From a virus, in the IMG/VR virus record IMGVR_UViG_3300044732_000643, positions 1 through 64,000 of that record: DNA of 64,000 nucleotides; one strand, 5' to 3'. Shown here piece by piece: positions 1-9,525 of this stretch; the first letter of the stretch is position 1, and each line of letters starts with the position of its first letter. Below the pieces are notes generated by a model. The model saw nothing but the letters and a program-made list of their open reading frames with translations, did no database searches and was not told the DNA's origin. Both the position numbers and the translations under genes were made by a program.

Positions 1-149
1 AATGTGCTGTACCCGGAACACAACCATGTTGTGGATTATGTGGATGTTCTTTAACATTTAAACTCAGAGCCTTATCAACTGAATGCCCAGATGGTAGATG
101 GTTTGCACTACTATCAGAAGAAGATGAGGATAAACTAGACGCACTATGA
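1..149 (+). CDS. C-terminal end of a cysteine-rich small protein (partial)
   Basis: An open frame enters from the left edge (first full codon at base 3) and stops with TGA at 147-149. The last 48 residues are visible. They are Cys-rich at the start (a CCGLCGC cluster), followed by a conserved-looking LRALSTECPDGRW segment and an acidic tail. The closely set cysteines suggest metal binding, perhaps a small zinc-knuckle protein, but no catalytic signature is visible. The TGA overlaps the ATG of the next gene by four bases (ATGA), so the two are probably translationally coupled. The function is unknown. The start lies outside the window, so the total length cannot be given. Confidence 0.6.
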   Translation, partial: CAVPGTQPCCGLCGCSLTFKLRALSTECPDGRWFALLSEEDEDKLDAL

Positions 150-976
150 GTATTATATTTAATGCTGCAGATCATAGCTACAAGAGCATTGAGGCAGAAG
201 GTATAGACTGGATAAGTGTAACATCACTCTTGTCTAACTTTAAGAAACCGTTTGATGCTGAGAAAGTAGCTGCCAGTGTAACCAAGAAGACTAGGTCTAA
301 ATGGTATGGTATTCCACCAGAAAAGATTCTTGAACTATGGAAAGCAGAAGCTGACCGTGCTACCACACTGGGAACATTCTATCACAACCAGAGAGAAACA
401 GATATATGTTCTTTATCTTCTATAGAGTTAGAAGGTATACCTATTCCAATCTATAAACCTATTGAGGAAAACTCTCAGAAAAAAGCGCCTGAACAAAAGC
501 TTACAGATGGGATCTACCCAGAGCACATGGTTTACATTAAGTCTGCGGGCATATGTGGTCAATCTGACTTAGTTGAAGTAGTCAATAGTAAAGTAAACAT
601 TATTGACTATAAGACTAATAAGGAGATTAAGACAGAATCATTTAAGAACTGGGAAGGGACATCAGATAAAATGTCCCATCCAGTAAGTCATTTAGATGAT
701 TGTAACTTTAACCACTATGCTCTACAGCTGAGTATTTATATGTATATTATACTGAAGCATAACCGTAAACTTAAGCCAGGAAAGATATACATTCACCATG
801 TGCTTTTTGAAATAGAGGGAACAGATGAATACGGCTATCCTATTACCAGGTATTCATCAAATGGAGATCCCGTAATTAAAGAAGTTATACAAATGGAAGT
901 ACCATATCTAGCAGATGAAGTTATCTCCATCATTAACTGGCTATATGATAACAGAGACCAAATTAAAAAGAAATGA
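146..976 (+). CDS. RecB/Cas4-like PD-(D/E)XK nuclease
   Basis: A 276-residue protein with the ordered motifs of the RecB-type PD-(D/E)XK nucleases. There is a GTFYH segment with His80 (motif I). Asp141 lies in GICGQSDLVE. Asp154-Tyr-Lys156 in IIDYKT is the metal-binding D...DxK core. A Gln-x-x-x-Tyr element follows near residues 208-212 (LQLSIYMY). Such enzymes cut or resect DNA with Mg2+ and are common in phages. Sitting directly upstream of the packaging genes and overlapping both neighbours by four bases, it could act in processing replicated DNA before packaging. That role is inference. The start is fixed by the ATGA junction with the preceding gene. The nuclease fold is well supported; the substrate is unknown. 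Confidence 0.8.
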   Translation: MSIIFNAADHSYKSIEAEGIDWISVTSLLSNFKKPFDAEKVAASVTKKTRSKWYGIPPEKILELWKAEADRATTLGTFYHNQRETDICSLSSIELEGIPIPIYKPIEENSQKKAPEQKLTDGIYPEHMVYIKSAGICGQSDLVEVVNSKVNIIDYKTNKEIKTESFKNWEGTSDKMSHPVSHLDDCNFNHYALQLSIYMYIILKHNRKLKPGKIYIHHVLFEIEGTDEYGYPITRYSSNGDPVIKEVIQMEVPYLADEVISIINWLYDNRDQIKKK

Positions 977-1488
977 TAGTAAGATTATTTGACGTGCAAA
1001 ATGGGGTAGTTGTACCTACTGAGCATTGTTTTACAATGAAAGCACTTAAAGATATCATGGATAATTATCCTAATGACTATCTAAAGATCTACCTGTACCT
1101 GTTCTATATGACATGTCCTAATCCTGATTTAAATATATTCTTTCATACTCCGGCAATGGATAAAGAAGACTTGATCTTAGATCAGATAGAGGCAGAGTTT
1201 TCCCCGGAAGATAAAGACATCTATACAGCCCTGCAGTTCTGTGCAAGATTATATGAGACACCAACCTCCCGCGCGTATGATGGTATGCAGAAAGCTCTAG
1301 ATAGAATAGCAAGGTACTTAGCTACTACTCAGATTACTGATGGTAAAGATGGTAACATAGCACAGATTAGAGCTGTAGCAAAAGACTTTGATGCCATTAG
1401 ACAATCATTTAAGGGTGTATATAAAGACCTACAAGATGAGCAACAGAGTAAAGTAAGAGGTGGTCAGGGATTAGCTTATGACTCATAA
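973..1488 (+). CDS. small protein upstream of terminase; terminase small-subunit candidate
   Basis: A 171-residue soluble protein that I do not recognise. It appears mostly helical, with an acidic centre (residues 60-85) and a basic, Gln-rich C-terminus. It starts within the ATGA stop/start overlap of the nuclease gene and ends in a TAATG junction with the terminase large subunit. A terminase small subunit often occupies this position and has about this size. There is no clear helix-turn-helix to confirm it, so the small-subunit label rests only on location. It could equally be a regulator of the adjacent nuclease or a minor head protein. Confidence 0.45.
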   Translation: MIVRLFDVQNGVVVPTEHCFTMKALKDIMDNYPNDYLKIYLYLFYMTCPNPDLNIFFHTPAMDKEDLILDQIEAEFSPEDKDIYTALQFCARLYETPTSRAYDGMQKALDRIARYLATTQITDGKDGNIAQIRAVAKDFDAIRQSFKGVYKDLQDEQQSKVRGGQGLAYDS

Positions 1489-3689
1489 TGGAATTCTGGA
1501 ACGATATACCTACCTGGGATAATGGAACCTGGACTACTACCAACTTTGAAAGCAGAGATGAGTTCAGAGTTTTTATATTCAGCATATTCAGAGAGCCCGG
1601 TCAGTACAACTTTAATGAGGATAGTAGTAAGATCTTTAATGAGCAGTGTAGAGTGTTTAATGAAAACAAGATATACTGTACTGCCCCATATAAGTCTAAG
1701 GACTTTATTAATTACTGGGATGACCAGAAAGAGAAATGCCGTAAAGGTGTTATTGTAAAGTCTGGTAAAGAGATATGGTTCTTAGCCCGGGAGTATTACA
1801 TGTGGCTTAACTTCTTACCAATCTTTAATAAGGAGATTCAAGCCTTTGGGTTTGCTGATATACGGGATGCTCAGTATCACATGGCTCTCTATGAACTGTT
1901 AGCTGAGTTACACTATAAGCATTCAGCTATTCTTAAGAAACGTCAGATTGCTTCTTCTTATTATCATGCCGGTAAGTTACTTAATCAACAGTGGTTTGAA
2001 GCAGGGGTTACACTTAAGATGGGTGCATCTCTTAAAGATTACATCAATGAGAAAGGTACTTGGAAGTTCTTATCTGAGTATGCAGCTTTCTTGAATGAAC
2101 ATACTGCATGGTATAGACCTATGTCACCAGACAAGGTAATGATGTGGCAGCAGAAGATTGAAGTAAGAAAAGGAGATAGAAAGACTGAAGTAGGTCTCAA
2201 AGGTACTATTCAAGGTATGTCATTTGAAAAAGATCCTACAAATGGTGTAGGGGGTCCAGTAAAATACTTCTTTCATGAAGAGGCTGGGATTGCACCTAAG
2301 ATGAATACTACCTTTGGATACATCAAGCCAGCGCTTAAGTCAGGTATGATAACTACAGGTATGTTCATTGCTGCGGGATCTGTGGGAGACTTAGACCAGT
2401 GTGAGCCGTTGAAGGAAATGATCCTTAATCCGGAGGGTACTGATATCTATGCTGTAGATACTGATCTCATAGATAGTAAAGGTACTATAGGTGTATCAGG
2501 TTTGTTTATTCCAGAGCAGTGGTCGATGCCACCGTATATAGACGCTTACGGTAACTCATTAGTAGAAGAAGCGCTGCAGGCACTAGATGATTACTTTGAG
2601 GAGTGTAAGAAAAAGATGTCACCGGAAGCATATCAGCTTGAAGTATCACAGCATCCAAGAAACATTGAAGAAGCCTTTAAACATAGAAAGGTATCTATAT
2701 TCCCACAACACTTAGTAGGAGCTCAGCTTAGAAGAATAGAAGACAAAGAATACTCTTATGAGTTCTTAGAAATCTACAGAGATGAGCAAGGTATACCCAA
2801 GGTTAGAGAGACTAATAAACTTCCTATATCTGAATTTCCTATATCTAAGAAGACAGAAGATAAAACAGGAACTCTGATTGTATATGAAAGACCTGTAAAA
2901 GATCCAACCTTTGGTATGTATTATGCATCTATTGACCCCGTATCTGAAGGTAAAACAAATACATCTGACTCATTGTGTTCTATCTATGTGATGAAAGCTC
3001 CTGTAGAAGTAACTAAGATTAGTGGCGTAGATGTAGAAAACTTTATAGAGCAGGATAAGATAGTAGCTGCATGGTGTGGTAGATTTGATGATATCAAGAA
3101 AACACATGAGAGACTGGAGTTAATCATTGAATGGTACAATGCCTGGACGGTGATAGAGAACAACATCTCATTGTTTATCCAGTACATGATATCAAGAAAG
3201 AAACAAAGATATCTAGTACCTAGAACACAGATCATGTTTCTCAAAGATTTAGGTGCTAATGCTAACGTGTTCCAGGAGTATGGATGGAAGAATACAGGGA
3301 TACTATTCAAGACTCACCTTCTAAGTTATGTCATAGAATATACCAGAGAAGAATTAGATACCGTTACCAAAGAAGATGGTACTATAGTAAAGACTACTTA
3401 TGGCATAGAACGTATTCCTGATCCTATGTTGCTTAAAGAAATGCAAGCTTATACAGAAGGGCTCAACGTGGATAGGCTAGTAGCCTTCTCTGCACTAGTT
3501 GCTTTTATGAGAATTCAACAATCAAATAGAGGATATCAGAAGCGTGTCATCATGGATGATGCAGCCAAAAACTTGCAAAAGTCAGATAATTTGTTTAAAT
3601 TACCTCATAGCCCTTTCCGGCACATGGGGAATGGTATGCGAAGTGGCGGCAAAGTAATTAAAAGATCACCATTTAAAAACTTTAAATAA
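1488..3689 (+). CDS. terL: terminase large subunit (packaging ATPase/nuclease)
   Basis: A 733-residue DNA-packaging motor protein. The N-terminal ATPase has a Walker A that departs from GxxxxGK[ST]: KKRQIASS at residues 150-157, which places Lys at the start and Ser at the end, the spacing of the deviant Walker A in phage lambda gpA. Walker B is VKYFFHEEAG at 258-267, with Glu265 as the likely catalytic acid. The C-terminal RNase H-like nuclease shows Asp483 (YASIDP), Glu557 (TVIENN) and Asp662 (DRLVAF), in the usual order of terminase nuclease acids. The start is set by a one-base overlap (TAATG) with the preceding gene, and the portal gene follows after five bases. Gene order and the ATPase-plus-nuclease layout make the call strong. 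Confidence 0.9.
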   Translation: MEFWNDIPTWDNGTWTTTNFESRDEFRVFIFSIFREPGQYNFNEDSSKIFNEQCRVFNENKIYCTAPYKSKDFINYWDDQKEKCRKGVIVKSGKEIWFLAREYYMWLNFLPIFNKEIQAFGFADIRDAQYHMALYELLAELHYKHSAILKKRQIASSYYHAGKLLNQQWFEAGVTLKMGASLKDYINEKGTWKFLSEYAAFLNEHTAWYRPMSPDKVMMWQQKIEVRKGDRKTEVGLKGTIQGMSFEKDPTNGVGGPVKYFFHEEAGIAPKMNTTFGYIKPALKSGMITTGMFIAAGSVGDLDQCEPLKEMILNPEGTDIYAVDTDLIDSKGTIGVSGLFIPEQWSMPPYIDAYGNSLVEEALQALDDYFEECKKKMSPEAYQLEVSQHPRNIEEAFKHRKVSIFPQHLVGAQLRRIEDKEYSYEFLEIYRDEQGIPKVRETNKLPISEFPISKKTEDKTGTLIVYERPVKDPTFGMYYASIDPVSEGKTNTSDSLCSIYVMKAPVEVTKISGVDVENFIEQDKIVAAWCGRFDDIKKTHERLELIIEWYNAWTVIENNISLFIQYMISRKKQRYLVPRTQIMFLKDLGANANVFQEYGWKNTGILFKTHLLSYVIEYTREELDTVTKEDGTIVKTTYGIERIPDPMLLKEMQAYTEGLNVDRLVAFSALVAFMRIQQSNRGYQKRVIMDDAAKNLQKSDNLFKLPHSPFRHMGNGMRSGGKVIKRSPFKNFK

Positions 3690-3694
3690 AAGGT

Positions 3695-6427
3695 ATGGAA
3701 ATATATAATGCAATGCAGCTCAAAAAAGGAGCTAAAGCGCAACATAATAGAATGGGTAGTATTACCCAACCTTTACAATTTATCCCCAAGAAAGATAAAG
3801 ACCAGGAGTGGGCAGCCTGGAACTTAGACTGGTTAGAGTGGAACGGGTTAAAACAAATCCGCAGAAATGCTCGCAGGTTCATGAAGAACTATAAGCTTGC
3901 TAAGGGTATTATAGACAAGACTGACTATATCATAGAAGAAGACAATGAGATGAGAGATATTGTAGAGACTCTTACAAAAGAAGATTACTCTGCTCTTGAA
4001 CTTAAGTTCTACCCAATTATACCTAATGTTATTAATGTTCTTGTAGCTGAGTTTGCTAAGAGGTCAACTAAACTTACTTACCGGGCAGTAGATGAGTTCT
4101 CTTACAATGAGATGATGGAACAGAAACGTGCCGCTGTAGAAGAGGTACTAATGTCAGATGCTCAAATGAAAATTCAAGGAGCTCTTCTTAAACAAGGATT
4201 AGATCCGCAGTCTGAAGAAGCACAACAACAAATGTCACCAGACAACATTAAATCACTTCCTGAGATTGAAATGTTTTTCAAGAAAGATTACAGATCCATG
4301 ATAGAACAATGGGCATCTCACCAACACAAGGTAGATGTTGAACGTTTTAGAATTGATGAATTAGAAGAAAGAGGTTTTAGAGATATGCTTATTACAGACC
4401 GTGAGTTCTGGCATATGCGTATGATGGAAGATGACTATGAAGTAGAACTCTGGAATCCGGTTCTTTGTTTTTATCACAAGTCACCAGATGCTAGATATAT
4501 TTCTCAAGCTAACTGGGTAGGCAAAACAGATATGTTTACTGTAGCTGATGTAATTGACAAGTATGGGTATATGATGACAGAAGATCAGATGGAGGCCTTA
4601 GAAGCTATCTATCCTATCAGATCAGCTGGATATAACATTACTGGACAACAGAATGATGGTTCATTCTATGATGCTACTAAGACGCATGAGTGGAATACCA
4701 ATATGCCGTCACTTGCCTATAGACAATATACATCTATGGTTGCCGGTAATATCACTGATGCAGGTGATGTAATTACACAGATCCTATCAGAAGGTGAAGA
4801 CTTTAATGTAGCCGGTACAGCATACTTACTACGTGTAACTACAGGATACTGGAAGTCACAACGTAGAGTAGGACATCTTACCAAAGTAATGGACAATGGT
4901 GAAGTAGTCACTGAGATTATTACTGAAGACTATAAAGTAACAGACAATCCTATTTATGATACTAGACTCTTTAAAAATAAGACTAAGGATAATCTAGTAT
5001 TTGGTGAACACATTGACTGGATCTGGATCAATGAAGTATGGGGAGGCATTAAGATTGGGCCAAATATTCCTTCATTCTGGGGTATGAATAACCCTGGTGG
5101 ATTCTCACCTATCTATCTTGGAGCTGACAGAAACCATATTGGGCCGGTAAAATTCCAGTTCAAAGGAGACAACTCATTATATGGATGTAAGCTTCCTGTA
5201 GAGGGTGCTGTATTCTCAGATAGAAATACTAAGTCTACTGCACTCATTGATTTGATGAAGCCATACCAGATTGGATACAACATTGTAAACAATCAGATAG
5301 CGGATATCTTAGTGGATGAACTAGGTACTGTAATCCTCTTAGATCAGAATGCTCTACCAAGACACTCTGCTGGAGAAGACTGGGGTAAGAACAATCTAGC
5401 TAAAGCATATGTGGCAATGAAGAATTTCCAGATGTTACCGCTAGATACATCTATCACAAACACAGAGAATGCAATTAACTTCCAGCATTTCCAAAAGCTA
5501 GACCTGGAACAAACAAATAGATTAATGTCAAGGATTCAGCTTGCCAACTATTTCAAGCAGCAAGCATATGAAGTAATTGGTGTGAATCCTCAGCGTATGG
5601 GACAACAACTTGCACAGACTACCGCAACAGGTGTAGAGCAGGCTGTAGCTGCCTCATATGCGCAGACAGAAACTTACTTTATCCAGCACTGTGACTATCT
5701 GATGCCTAGAGTACACCAGATGCGTACAGACTTAGCTCAGTACTATCATTCTACTAAACCTTCTCTTAGACTTCAGTATATGACCACTGCAGATGAGAGA
5801 GTAAACTTTGAGATCAACGGTACTGATTTACTTATGCGGGATCTAAACATCTTTGCTAGCACAACAGCAAATCACCGGGCCATTCTAGAACAACTTAAGT
5901 CTATGTCCCTAAACAATAATACTACAGGAGCTAGTATATATGACTTAGGTAGAGTAATTCAATCTGACTCTATTGCAGAACTTAATTCAGTTCTTAAAAC
6001 ATCTGAAGAGAAAACTAATCAAGTCAAACAACAAGAACAACAGGCTCAACAGCAAATGCAAGAACAACAACTCAAAGCAAATGCTGAACAAGAGAAACTT
6101 AAAATTGATCATGAAGCTGCTGAGGCTGAGAAAAACAGACAGCGTGATATTCTTGTTGCTGAAATTAGAGCAGCTGGTATGGGTGCTATGACAGACACTA
6201 ATCAAAACCAGATGTCTGACTATGAAGATTCAATGAAAGAGATCCGCGCAACTGAACAGTATCAGCATCAAACTTCTTTGGAAAGAGAAAGAGATACTAA
6301 TAGAAATATGCTAGCCTCTGAGAAGAATCAAATAGAAAGAGAGAAGCTTCAAGTACAAAGAGAACTTGCTGATAAACAACTGCAAATTGCAAGAGAAAAT
6401 AAGAATAAATATGACAAAGGAAAATAA
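3695..6427 (+). CDS. portal protein
   Basis: A 910-residue protein immediately after the terminase. It has the composition of a large portal: a Trp-rich, basic N-terminal region (residues 30-70), a long mixed alpha/beta body, then a Gln/Glu/Lys-rich coiled coil covering roughly residues 766-905. Portals form the dodecameric ring through which DNA is packaged and to which the tail attaches. The identification rests on position (terminase, portal, scaffold-like, capsid), length and the Gln-rich helical C-terminus. No short motif is diagnostic. The N-terminus carries LKKGAKAQ, a version of the Lys/Gln/Gly motif found in many proteins of this window. An AT-rich non-coding gap with a hairpin follows. 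Confidence 0.75.
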   Translation: MEIYNAMQLKKGAKAQHNRMGSITQPLQFIPKKDKDQEWAAWNLDWLEWNGLKQIRRNARRFMKNYKLAKGIIDKTDYIIEEDNEMRDIVETLTKEDYSALELKFYPIIPNVINVLVAEFAKRSTKLTYRAVDEFSYNEMMEQKRAAVEEVLMSDAQMKIQGALLKQGLDPQSEEAQQQMSPDNIKSLPEIEMFFKKDYRSMIEQWASHQHKVDVERFRIDELEERGFRDMLITDREFWHMRMMEDDYEVELWNPVLCFYHKSPDARYISQANWVGKTDMFTVADVIDKYGYMMTEDQMEALEAIYPIRSAGYNITGQQNDGSFYDATKTHEWNTNMPSLAYRQYTSMVAGNITDAGDVITQILSEGEDFNVAGTAYLLRVTTGYWKSQRRVGHLTKVMDNGEVVTEIITEDYKVTDNPIYDTRLFKNKTKDNLVFGEHIDWIWINEVWGGIKIGPNIPSFWGMNNPGGFSPIYLGADRNHIGPVKFQFKGDNSLYGCKLPVEGAVFSDRNTKSTALIDLMKPYQIGYNIVNNQIADILVDELGTVILLDQNALPRHSAGEDWGKNNLAKAYVAMKNFQMLPLDTSITNTENAINFQHFQKLDLEQTNRLMSRIQLANYFKQQAYEVIGVNPQRMGQQLAQTTATGVEQAVAASYAQTETYFIQHCDYLMPRVHQMRTDLAQYYHSTKPSLRLQYMTTADERVNFEINGTDLLMRDLNIFASTTANHRAILEQLKSMSLNNNTTGASIYDLGRVIQSDSIAELNSVLKTSEEKTNQVKQQEQQAQQQMQEQQLKANAEQEKLKIDHEAAEAEKNRQRDILVAEIRAAGMGAMTDTNQNQMSDYEDSMKEIRATEQYQHQTSLERERDTNRNMLASEKNQIEREKLQVQRELADKQLQIARENKNKYDKGK

Positions 6428-6433
6428 GAGTTA

Positions 6434-6453
6434 TGCATTAGCTATATAATGCA
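6434..6453 (+). terminator. hairpin after portal gene, possible weak terminator
   Basis: A perfect 7-bp inverted repeat, TGCATTA / TAATGCA, with a 6-base loop begins seven bases after the portal stop codon. Five A residues and AT-rich DNA follow. There is no clean T run directly after the stem, so it may be a weak terminator, an RNA-processing site or a regulatory hairpin. Confidence 0.35.
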
Positions 6454-6487
6454 AAAATTCATATTTCTGTTTTAAATTTCATAAGTT

Positions 6488-6539
6488 TATTTTTACAATT
6501 TTGCTTATATTAAATTAATAACCAACAAAACCAACACAG
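6488..6539 (+). promoter_or_regulatory. putative promoter and A-rich leader of the scaffold-like gene
   Basis: This AT-rich gap contains TATTTTTACAAT (6488-6499), repeated exactly at 44057-44068 before another late gene. It also has TATATTAAA at 6506-6514, close to motifs before other late genes. The leader holds two ACCAAC units just before the ATG and no Shine-Dalgarno sequence. Repetition in independent gaps suggests a promoter, possibly for a phage polymerase; this is inference. Confidence 0.4.
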
Positions 6540-7790
6540 ATGTCAATAGAAAAAAATGATGTGCAATTGCTTAATAGTACAACGGTATCACAAGCAGATG
6601 TAAACATTGATGAAATCTTTGGAATGCCGGGGGCTGAGAATATCATGCTACCGGGAGAAGAAGATGAAAAACCCAAGTCTATCTTCTCAAAAGAGAATGT
6701 AGACACCACGTTCCTTGACAATAGGTCTTCTCCTAGCAGTAGTAATAAAGCTACAGTAGAGGAGAAACAAGAAGTAGAAGAAACTATTGCTGAACTTGAT
6801 GTACTCATTTCACAAGAAGAGGATGCTGGAAATAAAGGAAGACCAAAGATTGATAAATCAGGTCTTGCTGAACTAGCATCTAAAATGATTGAAGAAGGAA
6901 CTCTAGTAGGTTTTGATGATGATAAGCCCTTAGAGGAATACACAACAAAAGATTTTAGAGAACTTTTTGAAGCTAACTTCCAAGAGCGTGAGAATCAAAT
7001 TAGAGAAAACACTCCAAGAGAATTCTTTGCTGCACTTCCAGAAGAACTTCAGTATGCTGCAAAGTATGTAGCGGATGGTGGCCAAGATCTTAAAGGTCTG
7101 TTCAGAACTTTAGCTCATGTTGAGGAAATGCGTCAACTAGATCCAACTGATCAATATGATCAAGAAGAGATTGCAAGACAATATCTACATGCTACAAGAT
7201 TTGGTACACCTGAAGAGATTGAATCTGAGATAGAAGATTGGAGAGATCTTGATAGACTTGAGCAGAAAGCTAATCAACTTAAGCCAAAGCTAGATAAAAT
7301 GCAAGATGAAATCATTGCAAGACAACTAGCTGAGCAAGAAGTAAAGAAAGAGCAACAAGAAAAAGCAGCAAAAGCTTACACAGATAATGTGTATAACACA
7401 CTTTCTACAGGTGAGATTGGTGGAGTAAAGCTTGATAAGAAATTGCAAAGCATGCTTTACTCAGGATTGGTTCAACCAAACTACCCATCTATCTCTGGAA
7501 AACCTACAAACCTGCTTGGACACTTGCTTGAGAAGTATCAGTTTGTAGAACCAAGACATGATCTTATTGCAGAAGCACTTTGGTTATTGGCTTCTCCTGA
7601 AACTTACAAAGCTAAGATTCAAGAGCAAGGTGGTAAAGCAGCTACTGAGAAAACAGTAAGAGCACTTAAAACAGAACAACAAAGAAAGATCAGCTCTTCT
7701 GTACAACATGAAGAAGAAGATAAACCAAGAACAGGTACAAAAAGTTCAAAGACACTTTCAAGAAGTAACAATATATTTAGACGCTTTTAA
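6540..7790 (+). CDS. scaffold-like / head assembly protein
   Basis: A 416-residue acidic protein between portal and capsid genes. The N-terminal third (residues 1-130) is rich in Glu, Asp and Ser and looks disordered. The centre (residues 130-280) is strongly helical, with a Glu/Lys/Gln-rich probable coiled coil near 230-280. The last 40 residues are basic and Ser-rich. Disordered acidic protein with helices and a basic C-terminus, located just before the major capsid gene, fits a scaffolding or prohead-core protein that is lost or cleaved during maturation. No sequence motif proves this. Its A-rich leader and upstream AT-rich gap suggest separate expression from the portal. Confidence 0.5.
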   Translation: MSIEKNDVQLLNSTTVSQADVNIDEIFGMPGAENIMLPGEEDEKPKSIFSKENVDTTFLDNRSSPSSSNKATVEEKQEVEETIAELDVLISQEEDAGNKGRPKIDKSGLAELASKMIEEGTLVGFDDDKPLEEYTTKDFRELFEANFQERENQIRENTPREFFAALPEELQYAAKYVADGGQDLKGLFRTLAHVEEMRQLDPTDQYDQEEIARQYLHATRFGTPEEIESEIEDWRDLDRLEQKANQLKPKLDKMQDEIIARQLAEQEVKKEQQEKAAKAYTDNVYNTLSTGEIGGVKLDKKLQSMLYSGLVQPNYPSISGKPTNLLGHLLEKYQFVEPRHDLIAEALWLLASPETYKAKIQEQGGKAATEKTVRALKTEQQRKISSSVQHEEEDKPRTGTKSSKTLSRSNNIFRRF

Positions 7791-7818
7791 CTAGTAACAA
7801 TTAACAAACAAATACAAA

Positions 7819-9435
7819 ATGGCAACTCCAGTTTTAAACAATGGTATATTCCTGCGTGACACGGCATACAATGCATCGTCCCACGTAGATTCATACCACC
7901 TCACAAACATGTTGAAAGACGCAGAACCTATGGATCTGGGTCCAGTAGACCTTTGGGCAATGGCTCAAAAAGTAGAAATGCCCCTTTATCAAATGTCATC
8001 ATTTGGAGGGAAGAATGTAATCATGGTAGACAATGCTCGTGGAGAGTACAAATGGCAGACTCCGGTCTCTATTGACCTACCTTACGTTGTTGAAGATATT
8101 GAGCCACTCAATGACTTCAAAGGCGTAGATGGTAACACATTCAAAATTAAACTTAACAGACGTGAGTTTGGTCATGGTGATATCCTTACCTATGACAAGT
8201 ACAACGGTGTTGAGATGTACGTAACACAGGATGACATCCTTCCTATTGGAGACGGATTCATCTATACCGTACAGTTGGTAAACAATGACAACTACAAGTA
8301 TCTTGACAACAAGTATCTTGCTAGCGGTACTAAGATCTTCCGTAAAGGTTCTGCAAGAGGTGAGTATGGTGAAAGATTCTCTGACATCATTACTAACGCT
8401 GGATTCCGTGAATTCTACAACTACGTAGGAGGAGCTGAAGCTCACGTTCACTACTCTATTTCTTCACGTGCAGACTTGATGATCAAAGGTGGTATGAATG
8501 CAGATGGTACAGTTCCTGTAACTGAGATCTGGAGAACATTCAACAAGAACATTGATCCAGCAATCACGTCTTTGGAAGACATGGTTAAAGTTATGGGTAA
8601 AGATTCTGTAAAGAAAGCTTTTGATAACGGAGACCTTTCAAGAACATTCTTGACAAACATGGAAGCAGCTCACCTTTCTAAAGTTGCATCTGACATTGAG
8701 ACTTACTTGATGTGGGGACAAGGAGGTAGAGTACGCCAAGATGGTCCGGATGATGTTAGATTGTCTGTGGGTCTTTGGAAACAGTTGGATAACTCTTTCA
8801 AGAGAATCTACAACAAGAATAACTTTAACCTTGATTTGTTCCGTGGAGAAATCTACAACTTCTTCAATGGTAAGGTTGAGTTCCAAGGTCCAGATCCTAA
8901 GCGTTCCCTAGTAGTTCAAACTGGTATGGGTGGTATGCGTATGGTGAATGATGCTATCCGTAGAGAAGCAATTGCATCTGGTCTTTTGATTCAGGCTGCT
9001 GATATCGGTGCAATCACTGGTAAAGGAATGGACTTGAACTTTGGATTTGCTTACACTTCTTATGTTATTCCATTCTTGGCTAACGTTAAGTTTGTGTTGA
9101 ACCCAGCATTTGACAACGTTCATACAAATGATATTGAGAACCCAATCATTGATGGTTTCCCATTGTCATCTTATTCATTCATTATCTTTGATATCACTGA
9201 TAATACAAATGATAACATCTACCTATTGAAGTTGTCTTGGGATAACCAATTGAAGTGGTGGTATCAAAATGGTACAATGGACTACATGGGCCGTACACAA
9301 GGGTTCCAGTCTTCTGGCCAATTCAATGGTTACCGCGTAATGATGTCTCAAACAATGCCAGCTATCTGGGTTAAGGATCCAACTAAAGTCCTTAAGATTG
9401 TTATGAGAAATCCAATTACTGGTGGATCATTCTAA
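7819..9435 (+). CDS. major capsid protein
   Basis: A 538-residue soluble protein without Cys clusters, transmembrane segments or low-complexity tails. It follows the portal and scaffold-like genes and is followed directly by the best intrinsic terminator of the window. A long, well-ordered protein in this position is expected to be the HK97-fold shell protein. Recurring features include aromatic and Gly-rich segments such as MGGMRMVND near residue 373 and a C-terminal MRNPITGGSF. The A-rich leader (AACAAACAAATACAAA) before the ATG suits high-level translation in Bacteroidetes. The assignment comes mainly from gene order, size and the flanking expression signals rather than a motif. Confidence 0.75.
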   Translation: MATPVLNNGIFLRDTAYNASSHVDSYHLTNMLKDAEPMDLGPVDLWAMAQKVEMPLYQMSSFGGKNVIMVDNARGEYKWQTPVSIDLPYVVEDIEPLNDFKGVDGNTFKIKLNRREFGHGDILTYDKYNGVEMYVTQDDILPIGDGFIYTVQLVNNDNYKYLDNKYLASGTKIFRKGSARGEYGERFSDIITNAGFREFYNYVGGAEAHVHYSISSRADLMIKGGMNADGTVPVTEIWRTFNKNIDPAITSLEDMVKVMGKDSVKKAFDNGDLSRTFLTNMEAAHLSKVASDIETYLMWGQGGRVRQDGPDDVRLSVGLWKQLDNSFKRIYNKNNFNLDLFRGEIYNFFNGKVEFQGPDPKRSLVVQTGMGGMRMVNDAIRREAIASGLLIQAADIGAITGKGMDLNFGFAYTSYVIPFLANVKFVLNPAFDNVHTNDIENPIIDGFPLSSYSFIIFDITDNTNDNIYLLKLSWDNQLKWWYQNGTMDYMGRTQGFQSSGQFNGYRVMMSQTMPAIWVKDPTKVLKIVMRNPITGGSF

Positions 9436-9452
9436 TATATAATCAGAAACAC

Positions 9453-9487
9453 AGAGGAGGGTGTAAAAGCCCTCCTCTCCCTGTTTT
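9453..9487 (+). terminator. strong intrinsic terminator after the capsid gene
   Basis: A perfect 9-bp stem, AGAGGAGGG (9453-9461) pairing with CCCTCCTCT (9470-9478), closes an 8-base loop. It is followed within six bases by TTTT. It lies 18 bases after the capsid stop codon, so capsid transcripts would end here. Confidence 0.8.
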
Positions 9488-9490
9488 AAC

Positions 9491-9525
9491 AAACCAACAA
9501 TTTAAACCAACAAACCAACAACAAA
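9491..9525 (+). promoter_or_regulatory. A-rich leader with three CCAACAA units
   Basis: The leader before the ATG at 9526 holds three CCAACAA-type units and no purine-rich Shine-Dalgarno sequence. The same unit precedes the genes at 6540 and 18934. It probably acts in translation initiation, since Bacteroidetes ribosomes favour A-rich upstream sequence; no -7/-33 promoter is evident inside it. Confidence 0.45.
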
